In this document: one piece after another, positions 18,499 through 29,151 of the stretch
Position numbering within the stretch: position 1 is the first letter of the stretch
Layout of the letters: the number at the start of each line of letters is the position of its first letter
Made by a program: the position numbers and the translations under genes
Notes under the pieces: generated by a model
The model's database searches: none
Told to the model about the DNA's origin: nothing
What the model saw: only the letters and a program-made list of their open reading frames with translations
Source of the DNA: Trichococcus collinsii
Lineage (GTDB): Bacteria; Bacillota; Bacilli; Lactobacillales; Aerococcaceae
NCBI RefSeq assembly: GCF_900107505.1
Contig: NZ_FNQH01000003.1
Coordinates: 62,001-126,000, forward strand
DNA length: 64,000 nucleotides
Direction: 5' to 3'

Positions 18499-19445
18499 TT
18501 TCCCTCCTTTAAGGACGTAACTTCTTTATCTTCAAAATAGCTGTTCTCTTCCAGGAAAGTTTGGGCGACTGTTTGGGCTTCTACCAAGTCGTTATCCACT
18601 TCGTAGTTCATCGCCTGCATCATCTCGTCAGTCAGCGTGTCCTCCAATTTCAGCAGGATGGTCTCCAGTTCAGGATAAGCCTCCAAAATCTCTTTGGTGG
18701 CAACCGGGCTGGCGTCATAAGGCGGGAACAGCTGGAGATCGTCTTCGAGAACGACCAGATCATAGCTCGCGATCCGCCCGTCCGTGGAATAGCCCAAAAC
18801 GATATCCATTTCGTCCGCTTGCAAAGCATCGTAGACGAGACCGACCTGCATCGGATAAACGCGTTGGAAGTCAAAGCCGTATGTCGTTTTGAATGCTTCA
18901 TAACCGTCACCTTCCCGCTCCATCCAAGAGTTGTCGACGCCGGCTCTCAGATTTGGGGCCAATGTCGCGAGGTCGCTGATGGTCTCCAAATTATTTTCTT
19001 CGGCAAATTCACGTGTCACCAAAAATGCGTACGTGTTGGCAAAACCATAGGATGGGAACCAAACTTGATCGAATTGCTCATCGAAACCCTCGACGACTGT
19101 CTGGAACGCCAATGCTGGATCCGTAAGAGGTTCCATGCCCAATTCACCGGTCAGCGACGTCCCTGTATAGCGGGCAGCCGATACATTCGCATCCCCGCCG
19201 ATCATAGCTTGATGATTCAGTGTCGATGAGCCGAGATTATTGACCATATCGACAGAAGCATCCGGCAGGTAATGTTCGACCATCCCTCTGACCATATAAC
19301 TCAATATTTGCATTTCTGTCGTTGTCCCACCGGTGATGACGATGCCTTCATTGTTCACCGATGCGCCAAGGCCAGGCAAGGAGCAGGCTGCCAACAAAAG
19401 TGACGTCAGTGGAAACAACAACCATTTCTTCATGTGTTTCTTCAT
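18495..19445 (-). CDS. opuCC: Osmoprotectant-binding lipoprotein OpuCC
   Basis: A 316-residue extracytoplasmic receptor. The signal peptide ends in lipobox LLAAC with Cys21 as the lipidated residue. The mature part has the OpuAC/ProX-type order: TTTEMQILSYMV near the start and the hinge region DIVLGYSTDGRIASYDLVVLEDD. These receptors bind glycine betaine, carnitine, choline or related solutes in an aromatic cage; the exact ligand is not readable from sequence. Lgt encoded at 8.4 kb would lipidate it. Confidence 0.93.
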   Translation of the reverse strand: MKKHMKKWLLFPLTSLLLAACSLPGLGASVNNEGIVITGGTTTEMQILSYMVRGMVEHYLPDASVDMVNNLGSSTLNHQAMIGGDANVSAARYTGTSLTGELGMEPLTDPALAFQTVVEGFDEQFDQVWFPSYGFANTYAFLVTREFAEENNLETISDLATLAPNLRAGVDNSWMEREGDGYEAFKTTYGFDFQRVYPMQVGLVYDALQADEMDIVLGYSTDGRIASYDLVVLEDDLQLFPPYDASPVATKEILEAYPELETILLKLEDTLTDEMMQAMNYEVDNDLVEAQTVAQTFLEENSYFEDKEVTSLKEGK

Positions 19446-19447
19446 GC

Positions 19448-20086
19448 TCAGTTTCCTCCTTTTGCAGATGTTGTCTGTGGAGAAACGAAACGTTCAAGCT
19501 TTCCAAGAAGGAAATCAGCCAATAAAGCCAATACGGTCACCGGCAAAGTTCCCCAAATGATCATTTCCTGATCGTATACATTCAATCCGTTAAAAATATA
19601 ATCACCCAAACCGCCAGCTCCTATATACGAAGCGAGCGTCGCCCAGGCGATGACGTACACTCCCGCCAAGCGGATTCCGGACATGATGACTGGAGCTGCC
19701 AAAGGCAATTTCACCTGAAGAATGATCTGATTGTCGGTCAACCCCATCCCTTTTGCTGAGTCGATAATGTTGTTGTCTACATTCGAGATGCCGATGAACG
19801 TATTGCGCAGAATCGGCAACAAAGAATAGATGAATAAAGCTACGATCGCAGGAAGTTTTCCGATCCCGAAAAGGGGGATCATCAAGGCAAGTAACGCCAA
19901 GGAAGGGACTGTCTGGAGAATCGAAACAAAACTGATGATAAAACCGGAGTAACGCTTGAAGTGGGTCAAGGCAATGCCCAAAGGAACGGCAACCAGAACG
20001 CCAAGTATCAGAGCTAAGGTTGAGATGTAGAAATGCTCCCCTGTTTTTAAGAGTAACTCGGAACCGTTCGTTGTCAAAAAGTCCAT
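19448..20086 (-). CDS. opuCB: Osmoprotectant ABC transporter permease OpuCB
   Basis: A 212-residue permease homologous to OpuCD in this operon, with SAKGMGLTDNQIILQVKLPLA as its coupling loop and IGAGGLGDYIFNGL near the end. The ATG at 20086 is preferred because AAGGGG lies eight bases before it. An in-frame GTG at 20095 would instead overlap the opuCA stop by four bases. OpuCB and OpuCD form the membrane channel. Confidence 0.93.
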   Translation of the reverse strand: MDFLTTNGSELLLKTGEHFYISTLALILGVLVAVPLGIALTHFKRYSGFIISFVSILQTVPSLALLALMIPLFGIGKLPAIVALFIYSLLPILRNTFIGISNVDNNIIDSAKGMGLTDNQIILQVKLPLAAPVIMSGIRLAGVYVIAWATLASYIGAGGLGDYIFNGLNVYDQEMIIWGTLPVTVLALLADFLLGKLERFVSPQTTSAKGGN

Positions 20087-20091
20087 TATCA

Positions 20092-21273
20092 TCACCCCTT
20101 AACCGTTTCAATGTCTGCGGTTGTTTCGATTACTTCTTCAGCCGCCATTTCGGGTTCTATGTCTCCCCATATCGTATCGTATACCATATCCACAATGGAC
20201 GTGCGGGTGATTAAGCCAATCAGATGATTTTTTGCATCCACGACAGGAATGTTTTTGTAACCCAATTTCAGGATACGCTGCAAAGCATCACGTACGAGCG
20301 TGCCTTCCCGGACAAAAGAAACTTCACTCAGGATTTCGCCAGCAGTGACTGGTCTGCGTCGATTCTGGTTGATCGCTTCGACACTCAACATGCCCAACAA
20401 GACATCGTCAGCATCGGTCACAAACAAGCTGTCGACACGACGCGTGCGCATCAGCTTGATGGCTTCTGATAGATTTTGATCAGTCGAAATGGATACCGGG
20501 CCACGGATCATGATTTGTTCCACTGTGCGGAAATTCGTGCGCGCTTGGCTGAGGCGTTCCTCGCCAATGAAGTTTTCGACGAATTCGTTCGCAGGGTCCA
20601 TCAGGATATTATCGGGAGTATCAAATTGGACGACTTTTCCTTCTTGCATGATGACAATCCGGTCTGCCAGTTTCAAAGCTTCATCCATATCGTGGGTGAC
20701 GAAGATGACGGTTTTGCCCAATTCCTGCTGCAACTGTTTGACAAGTTCCTGCAGAGAATCACGGGTGATCGGATCTAATGCTCCGAAAGGTTCATCCATC
20801 AAAATGATGTCTTGGTCGGCTGCCAAAGCACGGATAACACCAATACGCTGTTGCTGGCCCCCGGATAGTTCAGATGGGTAGCGTTCCAAAAAGTCCAATG
20901 GAAGATCGACTTTTTGTATCAGCTCTTCTGCAATTGTTTTTTGTTTTTCCACAGGCCATTTCAGTAATTTTGGGACCATGACGATGTTTTCGAAGATGGT
21001 CATGTGTGGCATCAAACCGATTTGCTGGATGACGTAGCCAATTTGGCGACGCAATTCCACCGCATTCATATCCTTGATGTTTTTTCCATCAATCAGGATT
21101 TCACCGGAGGAAGGTTCGATCATGCGATTGATCATCCTCATCGAAGTTGTTTTGCCGCTGCCGCTTGTTCCAATGAATACAATGAACTCTCCATCATTGA
21201 ATGTCAGGTTCAGGGAGTCCACTGCAATTTTCCCGCCCGGGAATCGCTTGGTTAAATTTTTGAATTCTATCAT
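20092..21273 (-). CDS. opuCA: Osmoprotectant ABC transporter ATPase OpuCA with CBS domains
   Basis: A 393-residue ATPase. Walker A GTSGSGKTTSMRMINRM, signature LSGGQQQRIGVIRAL and Walker B IILMDEPFGALD are present in the first 235 residues. The C-terminal part (about 250-370) is a tandem CBS pair (IMIRGPVSISTDQNLSEAIKL and VVDAKNHLIGLITRTSIVD regions). In OpuA- and OpuC-type importers CBS domains sense ionic strength or bind cyclic di-AMP, so osmotic gating of this importer is likely, by homology. AGAGGTGG precedes the ATG. First gene of the minus-strand operon. Confidence 0.95.
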   Translation of the reverse strand: MIEFKNLTKRFPGGKIAVDSLNLTFNDGEFIVFIGTSGSGKTTSMRMINRMIEPSSGEILIDGKNIKDMNAVELRRQIGYVIQQIGLMPHMTIFENIVMVPKLLKWPVEKQKTIAEELIQKVDLPLDFLERYPSELSGGQQQRIGVIRALAADQDIILMDEPFGALDPITRDSLQELVKQLQQELGKTVIFVTHDMDEALKLADRIVIMQEGKVVQFDTPDNILMDPANEFVENFIGEERLSQARTNFRTVEQIMIRGPVSISTDQNLSEAIKLMRTRRVDSLFVTDADDVLLGMLSVEAINQNRRRPVTAGEILSEVSFVREGTLVRDALQRILKLGYKNIPVVDAKNHLIGLITRTSIVDMVYDTIWGDIEPEMAAEEVIETTADIETVKG

Positions 21274-23177
<1,904 letters not shown>

Positions 23178-23347
23178 ATCCTGGGTAGAAATCGAGCACT
23201 AAGAGGATTAACACAAAGCGGACGCTTTTTGTCCGTGTGTGGTAGTCAGCTTAGGCACAGATTTCTGGGATTCAGAACGCGTTTAAGAAAGAGCGGAATC
23301 CCCTGCGGATCAGAATGCGTTTAGGAGAGCGTTATCTCTCGTTAGCG
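23178..23347 (+). repeat. Family B structured repeat, copy 1 (after glpK)
   Basis: It begins at the glpK stop. GAGCACTAA (23194-23202) and TTAGGC (23251-23256) are the conserved strands; the outer helix is AGAAATC / GATTTCT, the next helix CTAAG / CTTAG, and the inner stem CGGAC / GTCCG. It ends with TTCAGAACGCGTTT. A partial second right half (GCGGAATCCCCTGC then TCAGAATGCGTTT) follows at about 23299-23324. No protein is encoded. Confidence 0.75.
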
Positions 23348-23447
23348 GAGCAAGTAAGTGAGTAAGTAAGCTTTTCTGGTTGAATACCCAAGCCAAAACG
23401 TAAGAATCGATAAAATATTCAGAAATGAACAAATGATACACCCGGTA

Positions 23448-23456
23448 TGTTATAAT
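23448..23456 (+). promoter_or_regulatory. Extended -10 promoter of rapZ-yvcK-whiA
   Basis: TGT-TATAAT lies 32 bases before the rapZ start. No clear -35 hexamer. Confidence 0.6.
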
Positions 23457-23488
23457 GGCTGTAAACAGTTTTGACAGGAGGAATTATA

Positions 23489-24379
23489 ATGGCAGACACT
23501 CTCGAATTGGTAGTCATTACGGGGATGAGCGGCGCCGGAAAAACGGTGGCCTTACAGACATTTGAAGATTTAGGCTATTTCTGTATAGATAATATGCCCC
23601 CAAGTTTATTACCGAAATTTTGGGAGCTTGTAAAGGAATCGGGTAAAATAAGCAGGATTTGCTTAGTGATCGATTTGCGTTCCCGTGCATTCTTTGATGA
23701 AATCATGTCTGCTGTAGACAGTTTGGACAATACTTCCTTCATCACAACCAAAGTCATCTTCCTTGATTCGAAGGACGATGTGCTCGTTTCCCGATACAAA
23801 GAGACAAGAAGAAGCCATCCTCTGACCCAATCGGGCGGAACCGTACTGGAAGGAATCCACAAAGAAAGGGAACTGCTTGAGGATATCCGCAATCGGTCGC
23901 AGTTGGTCATCGACACAAGCGAAACAACGCCGCGCCAATTAAGAGAACGACTTCTGGATACATTCAAAGTCGACGATAAGGATGTTTTCCATATCGAAGT
24001 CGTATCTTTCGGGTTCAAGTATGGCTTACCGATCGATGCCGACATCGTTATGGATGTCCGTTTTTTGCCCAATCCTCATTACGTAGATGAACTGCGCCCG
24101 TTGACGGGACTGGATAAGCCTGTCTATGATTATGTTATGAAGCAACCGGAGACGGAAATTTTTTACAAAAAATTTATCGACTTGTTAGAATACATCATTC
24201 CTGGCTACAAAAAAGAAGGCAAAACCAGCGTAAATATCGCCATCGGCTGCACAGGCGGACAACACCGCTCTGTCGCTTTATCGGAACGCACCAGCCTTCA
24301 ATTGAAGAGCGCGGGCTATCAAGTGAACACAACCCACCGTGATCGGAACAAACGCAAAGAGACGGTGAATCGGTCATGA
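23489..24379 (+). CDS. rapZ: RNase adapter / nucleotide-binding protein RapZ (YvcJ)
   Basis: A 296-residue P-loop protein with Walker [14 protein letters not shown] at the N-terminus and the conserved C-terminal domain motif [17 protein letters not shown]. In Proteobacteria RapZ delivers the GlmZ sRNA to RNase E; in Firmicutes YvcJ binds and hydrolyses GTP and influences competence, with its RNA role unclear. AGGAGG sits before the ATG at 23489; the upstream in-frame TTG is not used. It overlaps yvcK by ATGA and belongs to the conserved rapZ-yvcK-whiA operon. Confidence 0.95.
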   Translation: MADTLELVVITGMSGAGKTVALQTFEDLGYFCIDNMPPSLLPKFWELVKESGKISRICLVIDLRSRAFFDEIMSAVDSLDNTSFITTKVIFLDSKDDVLVSRYKETRRSHPLTQSGGTVLEGIHKERELLEDIRNRSQLVIDTSETTPRQLRERLLDTFKVDDKDVFHIEVVSFGFKYGLPIDADIVMDVRFLPNPHYVDELRPLTGLDKPVYDYVMKQPETEIFYKKFIDLLEYIIPGYKKEGKTSVNIAIGCTGGQHRSVALSERTSLQLKSAGYQVNTTHRDRNKRKETVNRS

Positions 24380-25374
24380 GTCAAAATCCGAGCAGAACGA
24401 AGAAAATCGTCGTTATCGGCGGCGGAACGGGCTTGCCGGTCATTCTTGAAGAATTGAAGAACCACAATACAGATATCACGGCTATCGTCACGGTAGCCGA
24501 TGATGGCGGCAGCAGCGGTATCATTCGCGACCATGTCAACATTGTGCCTCCCGGGGATATCCGCAACTGCCTGATTGCACTCTCCGATATGCCGAAATTG
24601 GAAAAAGACATTTTCCAGTACCGTTTCGATTCAAAGGATTCCTTCGTGTCCGGGCACGCAATCGGAAACCTGATCATCGTGGCCCTGACTGAAATGAAAG
24701 GGAACATTTTTGATGCCATTCGATTGTTGTCCGTCATGATGGGCGTAAAAGGCAAAATTTACGCCGCAGCTGACGAACCGCTCTCGCTTTACGCAGAGTT
24801 CAAGGACGGTACGGTCATCAAGGGCGAGTCGAAAATAGCAAATGGACGCAAAAAAATCGAACGGGTGTATGTCAAACCGTTGGATGAGACTAGGGAGGCC
24901 GTAGCTTCCCGTCACGTCATCAAAAGCATTATGGAGGCGGATATGGTCGTCCTCGGACCGGGGAGCCTGTATACGAGCATTTTGCCTAACTTGATGATCA
25001 GTGATCTGGGGCAAGCGGTTATCGAGACCAAAGCCGAGAAAGTATACATCTGCAACATCATGACGCAATTGGGCGAAACAGAGGGCTTCACTGATGCTGA
25101 TCATATCAAGGTATTGCATGACCATCTGAAAGTGAAATTCATCGACACCGTCCTGGTAAACACGGAAAAAGTGCCGGATGAATACCTCAATCAACAAGCC
25201 GATGAAGAATATCTGCTGCAAGTCCGCCACGATTTCAAAGGACTGCGCGAAGAAAATTGCCGGGTCATCTCCGCGGACTTCCTGGATATGAAGAACGGCG
25301 GCGTGTACCATGACGGCAATAAAGTCGTTTCGGAACTGATCAATCTGATTTCCAATATCAAAACTATCTGTTGA
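24376..25374 (+). CDS. yvcK: Gluconeogenesis factor YvcK (CofD-like)
   Basis: A 332-residue protein of the CofD/YvcK superfamily. The start [19 protein letters not shown] is the nucleotide-sugar binding loop, and [27 protein letters not shown] and [15 protein letters not shown] are family signatures. In B. subtilis it is needed for growth on gluconeogenic carbon sources, binds UDP-sugars and affects cell-wall synthesis. It is translationally coupled to rapZ. Confidence 0.95.
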   Translation: MSQNPSRTKKIVVIGGGTGLPVILEELKNHNTDITAIVTVADDGGSSGIIRDHVNIVPPGDIRNCLIALSDMPKLEKDIFQYRFDSKDSFVSGHAIGNLIIVALTEMKGNIFDAIRLLSVMMGVKGKIYAAADEPLSLYAEFKDGTVIKGESKIANGRKKIERVYVKPLDETREAVASRHVIKSIMEADMVVLGPGSLYTSILPNLMISDLGQAVIETKAEKVYICNIMTQLGETEGFTDADHIKVLHDHLKVKFIDTVLVNTEKVPDEYLNQQADEEYLLQVRHDFKGLREENCRVISADFLDMKNGGVYHDGNKVVSELINLISNIKTIC

Positions 25375-25416
25375 CCTTTTTTCTGATAGAAAGAAGCTGT
25401 CGGAAAGGAGGCACAT

Positions 25417-26358
25417 ATGTCTTTTGCATCTGAAGTAAAAAAAGAATTAACAACATTGGAAGTGCACCGCGAACATGCGAAAGCCGAACTGACTGCGTTG
25501 ATCCGGATGAGCGGATCTGTCAGTATCTATAATCAGTCATTTGTCCTGAATGTCCAGACCGAAAATGCGGCAATCGCCAGACGGATGTACGTTCTCTTGA
25601 AGGATCACTACTCATTCGAAAGCGAATTGTTGGTGCGCCGCAAAATGAAGCTTAAGAAGAACAACGTCTATATTGTGCGCCTGAAGCAGGGTGTCACGGA
25701 ATTGCTGAGTGATCTGAACATTTTCGACGGGCTGTCCTTCAAGACGCAAGTTTCCGATGACATCATGAACAATAACCAAAAAGAACGCTCTTATCTGCGC
25801 GGGGCCTTTATGGCCGGGGGGTCGGTGAACAGCCCGGAAACGAGCCGTTACCATCTGGAAATCTATTCCAATTATGAGGACCACAACCAGGACATCTGCG
25901 ATATGATGAATCACTTTGACCTGAACGCGCGGACGATCGAGCGCCGCAACGGATTCATCACGTATCTGAAGGAAGCCGAGAAGATCGCCGATTTTCTGGC
26001 ATTGATCGGTGCCCATAACGCGATGATGAAGTTTGAGGACGTGCGGATCATCCGTGACATGCGTAATTCCGTCAATCGCTTGGTGAATTGCGAAAACGCG
26101 AATATGAACAAGACGATCGATGCGGCGGCAAAACAGATCGCCAACATCGAATTCATCGAAGCTACTGTAGGGTTGGGGAGATTACCGGACAAGCTTAAGG
26201 AAATCGCCGTGATCCGGTTGGAGAATCCGGATATCAGCCTGAAAGAACTTGGTGAAATGATACCGAGCGGAGTCATATCCAAATCCGGCATCAATCACCG
26301 TTTGCGAAAAATAAACGACTACGCCGATTCTTTGCGGATGGGAAAAGCCATCCGCTGA
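25417..26358 (+). CDS. whiA: DNA-binding protein WhiA
   Basis: A 313-residue protein. The N-terminal two thirds resemble a LAGLIDADG endonuclease fold ([22 protein letters not shown]) without nuclease use; the C-terminal part is a helix-turn-helix ([26 protein letters not shown]). WhiA influences cell division and chromosome segregation in Bacillus. AAAGGAGG precedes the ATG. Third gene of the operon, closed by a terminator. Confidence 0.95.
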   Translation: MSFASEVKKELTTLEVHREHAKAELTALIRMSGSVSIYNQSFVLNVQTENAAIARRMYVLLKDHYSFESELLVRRKMKLKKNNVYIVRLKQGVTELLSDLNIFDGLSFKTQVSDDIMNNNQKERSYLRGAFMAGGSVNSPETSRYHLEIYSNYEDHNQDICDMMNHFDLNARTIERRNGFITYLKEAEKIADFLALIGAHNAMMKFEDVRIIRDMRNSVNRLVNCENANMNKTIDAAAKQIANIEFIEATVGLGRLPDKLKEIAVIRLENPDISLKELGEMIPSGVISKSGINHRLRKINDYADSLRMGKAIR

Positions 26359-26364
26359 TACAGG

Positions 26365-26409
26365 AAAATAAACCTTAAGACTGAGAAAGTCTTCCGGTTT
26401 ATTTTTTTT
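26365..26409 (+). terminator. Terminator after whiA
   Basis: Outer stem AATAAACC / GGTTTATT and inner stem AAGACT / AGTCTT, then eight T residues. Confidence 0.9.
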
Positions 26410-26478
26410 GATAAAAATCATGCCTCTTTTTTTGCGGATATTATAGACAGTAAGTCAAGATGAAGGAGGAATGAAAGG

Positions 26479-26814
26479 ATGAATCAAGTATCATTGATTG
26501 GGCGGCTGGTGCGGCCCATCCAAGTGCAACAGGTGAATGGGGAAAGGCAAGTATGCAACAATACGCTGGCGGTGCAGCGCCTAAGGAAAGCGGATGAAGG
26601 CCAACCGCAGGCCGATTTCATACCTGTCGTATTTTGGGGAGCAACTGCCAATTTGGTTGAACAGTATTGCGCCAAAGGGAATCAGATAGGTGTCAACGGC
26701 CATTTGGTTTCGCGTTCCTACGTCAATAAGCAGGAGCAGCACGTCTATGTTATCGAATTGGTCGTAGAAGAATTGTATTTTGTTGAAGCGAAAAGAGAAC
26801 AGGAAGCAGTCTGA
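26479..26814 (+). CDS. ssbB: Short single-stranded DNA-binding protein (SsbB-like)
   Basis: A 111-residue OB-fold protein: MNQVSLIGRLVRPIQVQ, then FIPVVFWGATANLVEQYCAKGNQIGVNGHL. It stops after the OB fold and lacks the Gly/Gln-rich linker and acidic DDDIPF-type tip that the main SSB uses to recruit repair proteins. Length and missing tail match B. subtilis SsbB, which protects incoming DNA during natural transformation. AAGGAGG precedes the ATG. It is monocistronic, with its own terminator. A competence role is inference by size and family. Confidence 0.85.
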   Translation: MNQVSLIGRLVRPIQVQQVNGERQVCNNTLAVQRLRKADEGQPQADFIPVVFWGATANLVEQYCAKGNQIGVNGHLVSRSYVNKQEQHVYVIELVVEELYFVEAKREQEAV

Positions 26815-26825
26815 TGCTCCCGCAC

Positions 26826-26852
26826 AAAAGCCCCGGGTTTCGGGGCTTTTTC
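26826..26852 (+). terminator. Terminator after ssbB
   Basis: AAAAGCCCCG / CGGGGCTTTT with a GTTT loop and T tract. Confidence 0.93.
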
Positions 26853-26977
26853 TTTCGAAAACGGCGATTTCCTTATTTATTCATAGAAACTTCAAAGGTA
26901 TGTGGTATCGTAGACGGGAAATGATGCCGCTTATTGGAAAAAAAGATATAATGAAAGAAATGAAAAGGGGAATCGCT

Positions 26978-27691
26978 ATGGAAATTTTGATGATAGAAGA
27001 CAATGAAGCCGTCTGCGAAATGATGGCGATGTTTTTTGAGAATGAAGGCTGGGAAGCTGTATTCAAACATGATGGAAAAGAAGGCCTGGAGGCGTTCGCG
27101 GCTGCAGACAAAAAATGGGATATGATCATCCTCGATCTGAACCTGCCGAGCATGGATGGGATGCAGGTCTGCCGTGAAATAAGGAAAATCTCCCAGTTTG
27201 TGCCGATCATCATGCTGACGGCGCGCGATTCGGAAAGCGATCAAGTCATCGGTCTGGAAATCGGTGCGGATGAATACGTCACGAAACCGTTCAGCCCTCT
27301 AACCCTGATAGCCCGCATCAAGGCGATGCACCGTCGCGCTAAGGTCGATCACGCGCAAGCGCAGGCCGCAGACGATTTCGATGTGCTCACTGATCACGTC
27401 AAAATCAGTACGATCACGCGCGAAGCCTACCTTGACGGGAAACAGATCGAAAGCTTGACGCCGAAGGAATTCGAATTATTCGCGTTGCTGGCCGAACACC
27501 CGAAACAAGTGTTTTCGAGGGAACATCTTTTGACGCGGATTTGGGAAGATCCTTATTATGGGGATGAACGCACAATCGATGCCCACATCAAGAAATTGAG
27601 GCAAAAAATAGAAGCGGTCGGACCGCAAGTGATCCAAACGGTTTGGGGAGTCGGCTACAAATTCGATGATAGCGGAGTAGAGGAAAAATGA
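26978..27691 (+). CDS. OmpR-family response regulator
   Basis: A 237-residue two-domain regulator. Receiver domain: acidic pair in LMIEDNEAVCEMM, phospho-acceptor Asp in MIILDLNLPSMDG (about residue 53), and Lys in YVTKPFSPLTL. The C-terminal winged helix has LTPKEFELFALLAEHPKQVFSREHLL and TIDAHIKKLRQKIE ending VWGVGYKF. AAAAGGGG precedes the ATG at 26978; the longer frame overlaps ssbB and is not used. It overlaps the partner kinase gene by four bases. Target genes are unknown; the converging LTA synthase-type gene is only a neighbour. Confidence 0.95.
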   Translation: MEILMIEDNEAVCEMMAMFFENEGWEAVFKHDGKEGLEAFAAADKKWDMIILDLNLPSMDGMQVCREIRKISQFVPIIMLTARDSESDQVIGLEIGADEYVTKPFSPLTLIARIKAMHRRAKVDHAQAQAADDFDVLTDHVKISTITREAYLDGKQIESLTPKEFELFALLAEHPKQVFSREHLLTRIWEDPYYGDERTIDAHIKKLRQKIEAVGPQVIQTVWGVGYKFDDSGVEEK

Positions 27692-29109
27692 AGTACGTCT
27701 ACAAACAAATCTTTGCTTTTTTCGCATTGATTCTAATAACCGTCAGTACGACCGGCATCCTGATCATACAATATGTCACCAGTAATATCTACGATGAGAA
27801 AGAGGCGCAGCTGTACGGGTATGCCGAATCGATCATCGATCAGAATATGACGATCCAGCAATTGGAGAGCGGTTCGACTTTGGTTTCCAACCAGGATGTC
27901 TCGTTTGCCATCTTTGATGCAGAAGACCATATGGTTTATCCGCAAGCAACCGATCTGTATACGAGTGGGATCAGCACGGAGGATTTTGAGAGGCTCTCAG
28001 AAGGGGAACGGATTTCTTTGACGGAGCGGGATCGCGGCTTCCTGAATGAGAAAAAACGCTTCTTGACGGTTTATCTTCCGCTTTTTAATGCGACTACGGC
28101 TGATTTCACAGGCTTCATAGCGGTAGGTTCCCCGGTAAAAGGGATCGAGGACGAAATCAATGAAATTGAGCACAACCTGCTTGTGGCTGTTCTGACATCC
28201 GGGGGCATTGCGATTGTATTGAGCCTTGGTATCGCCAACTATCTGACCAGACGCATCAAACGGATGCGGAGAGCCACACATGAGATTGCGTCAGGAAATT
28301 TTGATATCTCGCTAGAGAATCATCACAAAGATGAATTTGATGAGCTATCGGAGGATTTTAACCAAATGGCAAGGTCTTTGAAAGCCTCCAACGAAGAAGT
28401 TGAACGCCAAGAGAATTTGCGGCGTCAATTCATGATGGATGTTGCCCATGAGATGCGCACACCGCTCACAACGATCAATGGCATCCTGGAAGGGATCCAA
28501 CACCACATGATTCCCGAAGGACGACGGGACCGCAGCATGCAACTGATGCAGAAAGAAACCAAAAGGCTGATCCGTTTGGTGAACGAAAACTTGGACTATG
28601 AAAAAATCCGCTCCAATCAGATCGTTTTAGTGAAGCAAGAATTTTCCGCTAAGGAAGCATTGGAGAATGTCGCGGAGCAGATGCGAGCAAAAGCACAGGC
28701 GAAGGATGACCTGATCGTCGTGCATGTGGATGCTGCTGACCGAATCTACGCGGATTATGATCGGTTTATCCAGATTATGGTAAACCTAACCCAGAACGCT
28801 ATTCAATTCACGAAAAACGGCACGATCACCCTGTCGTCGTTTCTGGATGGGGAACAGCAAGTCATCCAGGTCAAAGACACAGGTATCGGTATTGAGAAGA
28901 AGGATATCACGAGCATCTGGGAAAGATTCTATAAAGTGGATGTTTCCAGAAAGAACACAAAATTTGGCGAGTCGGGAATCGGATTGGCTGTTGTCCAATC
29001 CTTAGTGATGAACCATAAAGGGACTGTCAACGTGGAGAGCAATCCCGGCGAGGGAACGACCTTTACGATAACATTACCCACCAAAACAGCACTCGAAAAA
29101 AATAGTTAA
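27688..29109 (+). CDS. Sensor histidine kinase
   Basis: A 473-residue kinase with one N-terminal helix (about 8-30), an extracytoplasmic sensor of roughly 130 residues, and a second helix (about 168-190). A HAMP domain follows (ANYLTRRIKRMRRATHEIASGNF), then HisKA with VAHEMRTPLTT (His near 254) and an HATPase domain with NLTQNAIQFT, DTGIGIEKKD and GESGIGLAVVQSL. It phosphorylates the upstream-encoded regulator. The signal is not readable from sequence; I do not recognise a named system with confidence. Confidence 0.94.
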   Translation: MKYVYKQIFAFFALILITVSTTGILIIQYVTSNIYDEKEAQLYGYAESIIDQNMTIQQLESGSTLVSNQDVSFAIFDAEDHMVYPQATDLYTSGISTEDFERLSEGERISLTERDRGFLNEKKRFLTVYLPLFNATTADFTGFIAVGSPVKGIEDEINEIEHNLLVAVLTSGGIAIVLSLGIANYLTRRIKRMRRATHEIASGNFDISLENHHKDEFDELSEDFNQMARSLKASNEEVERQENLRRQFMMDVAHEMRTPLTTINGILEGIQHHMIPEGRRDRSMQLMQKETKRLIRLVNENLDYEKIRSNQIVLVKQEFSAKEALENVAEQMRAKAQAKDDLIVVHVDAADRIYADYDRFIQIMVNLTQNAIQFTKNGTITLSSFLDGEQQVIQVKDTGIGIEKKDITSIWERFYKVDVSRKNTKFGESGIGLAVVQSLVMNHKGTVNVESNPGEGTTFTITLPTKTALEKNS

Positions 29110-29149
29110 AAAAAGATCTGCCGGAATTTTAAATTCCGGCAGATCTTTT
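29108..29149. terminator. Bidirectional terminator between the kinase gene and the LTA synthase-type gene
   Basis: A 19-base perfect palindrome arm AAAAGATCTGCCGGAATTT with its complement, flanked by A and T tracts. It serves both converging genes. Confidence 0.95.
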
Positions 29150-29151
29150 GA

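Noticed and set aside
23178-23347. Insertion sequence remnant after glpK
   Set aside because: No transposase fragment, no flanking target duplication seen, and the three copies keep base pairing rather than terminal inverted repeats alone.
26436-26450. ComX box before ssbB
   Set aside because: TGCGGATA has two mismatches to TACGAATA and overlaps a plausible sigma-A -10 (TATTAT); too weak to annotate as a site.
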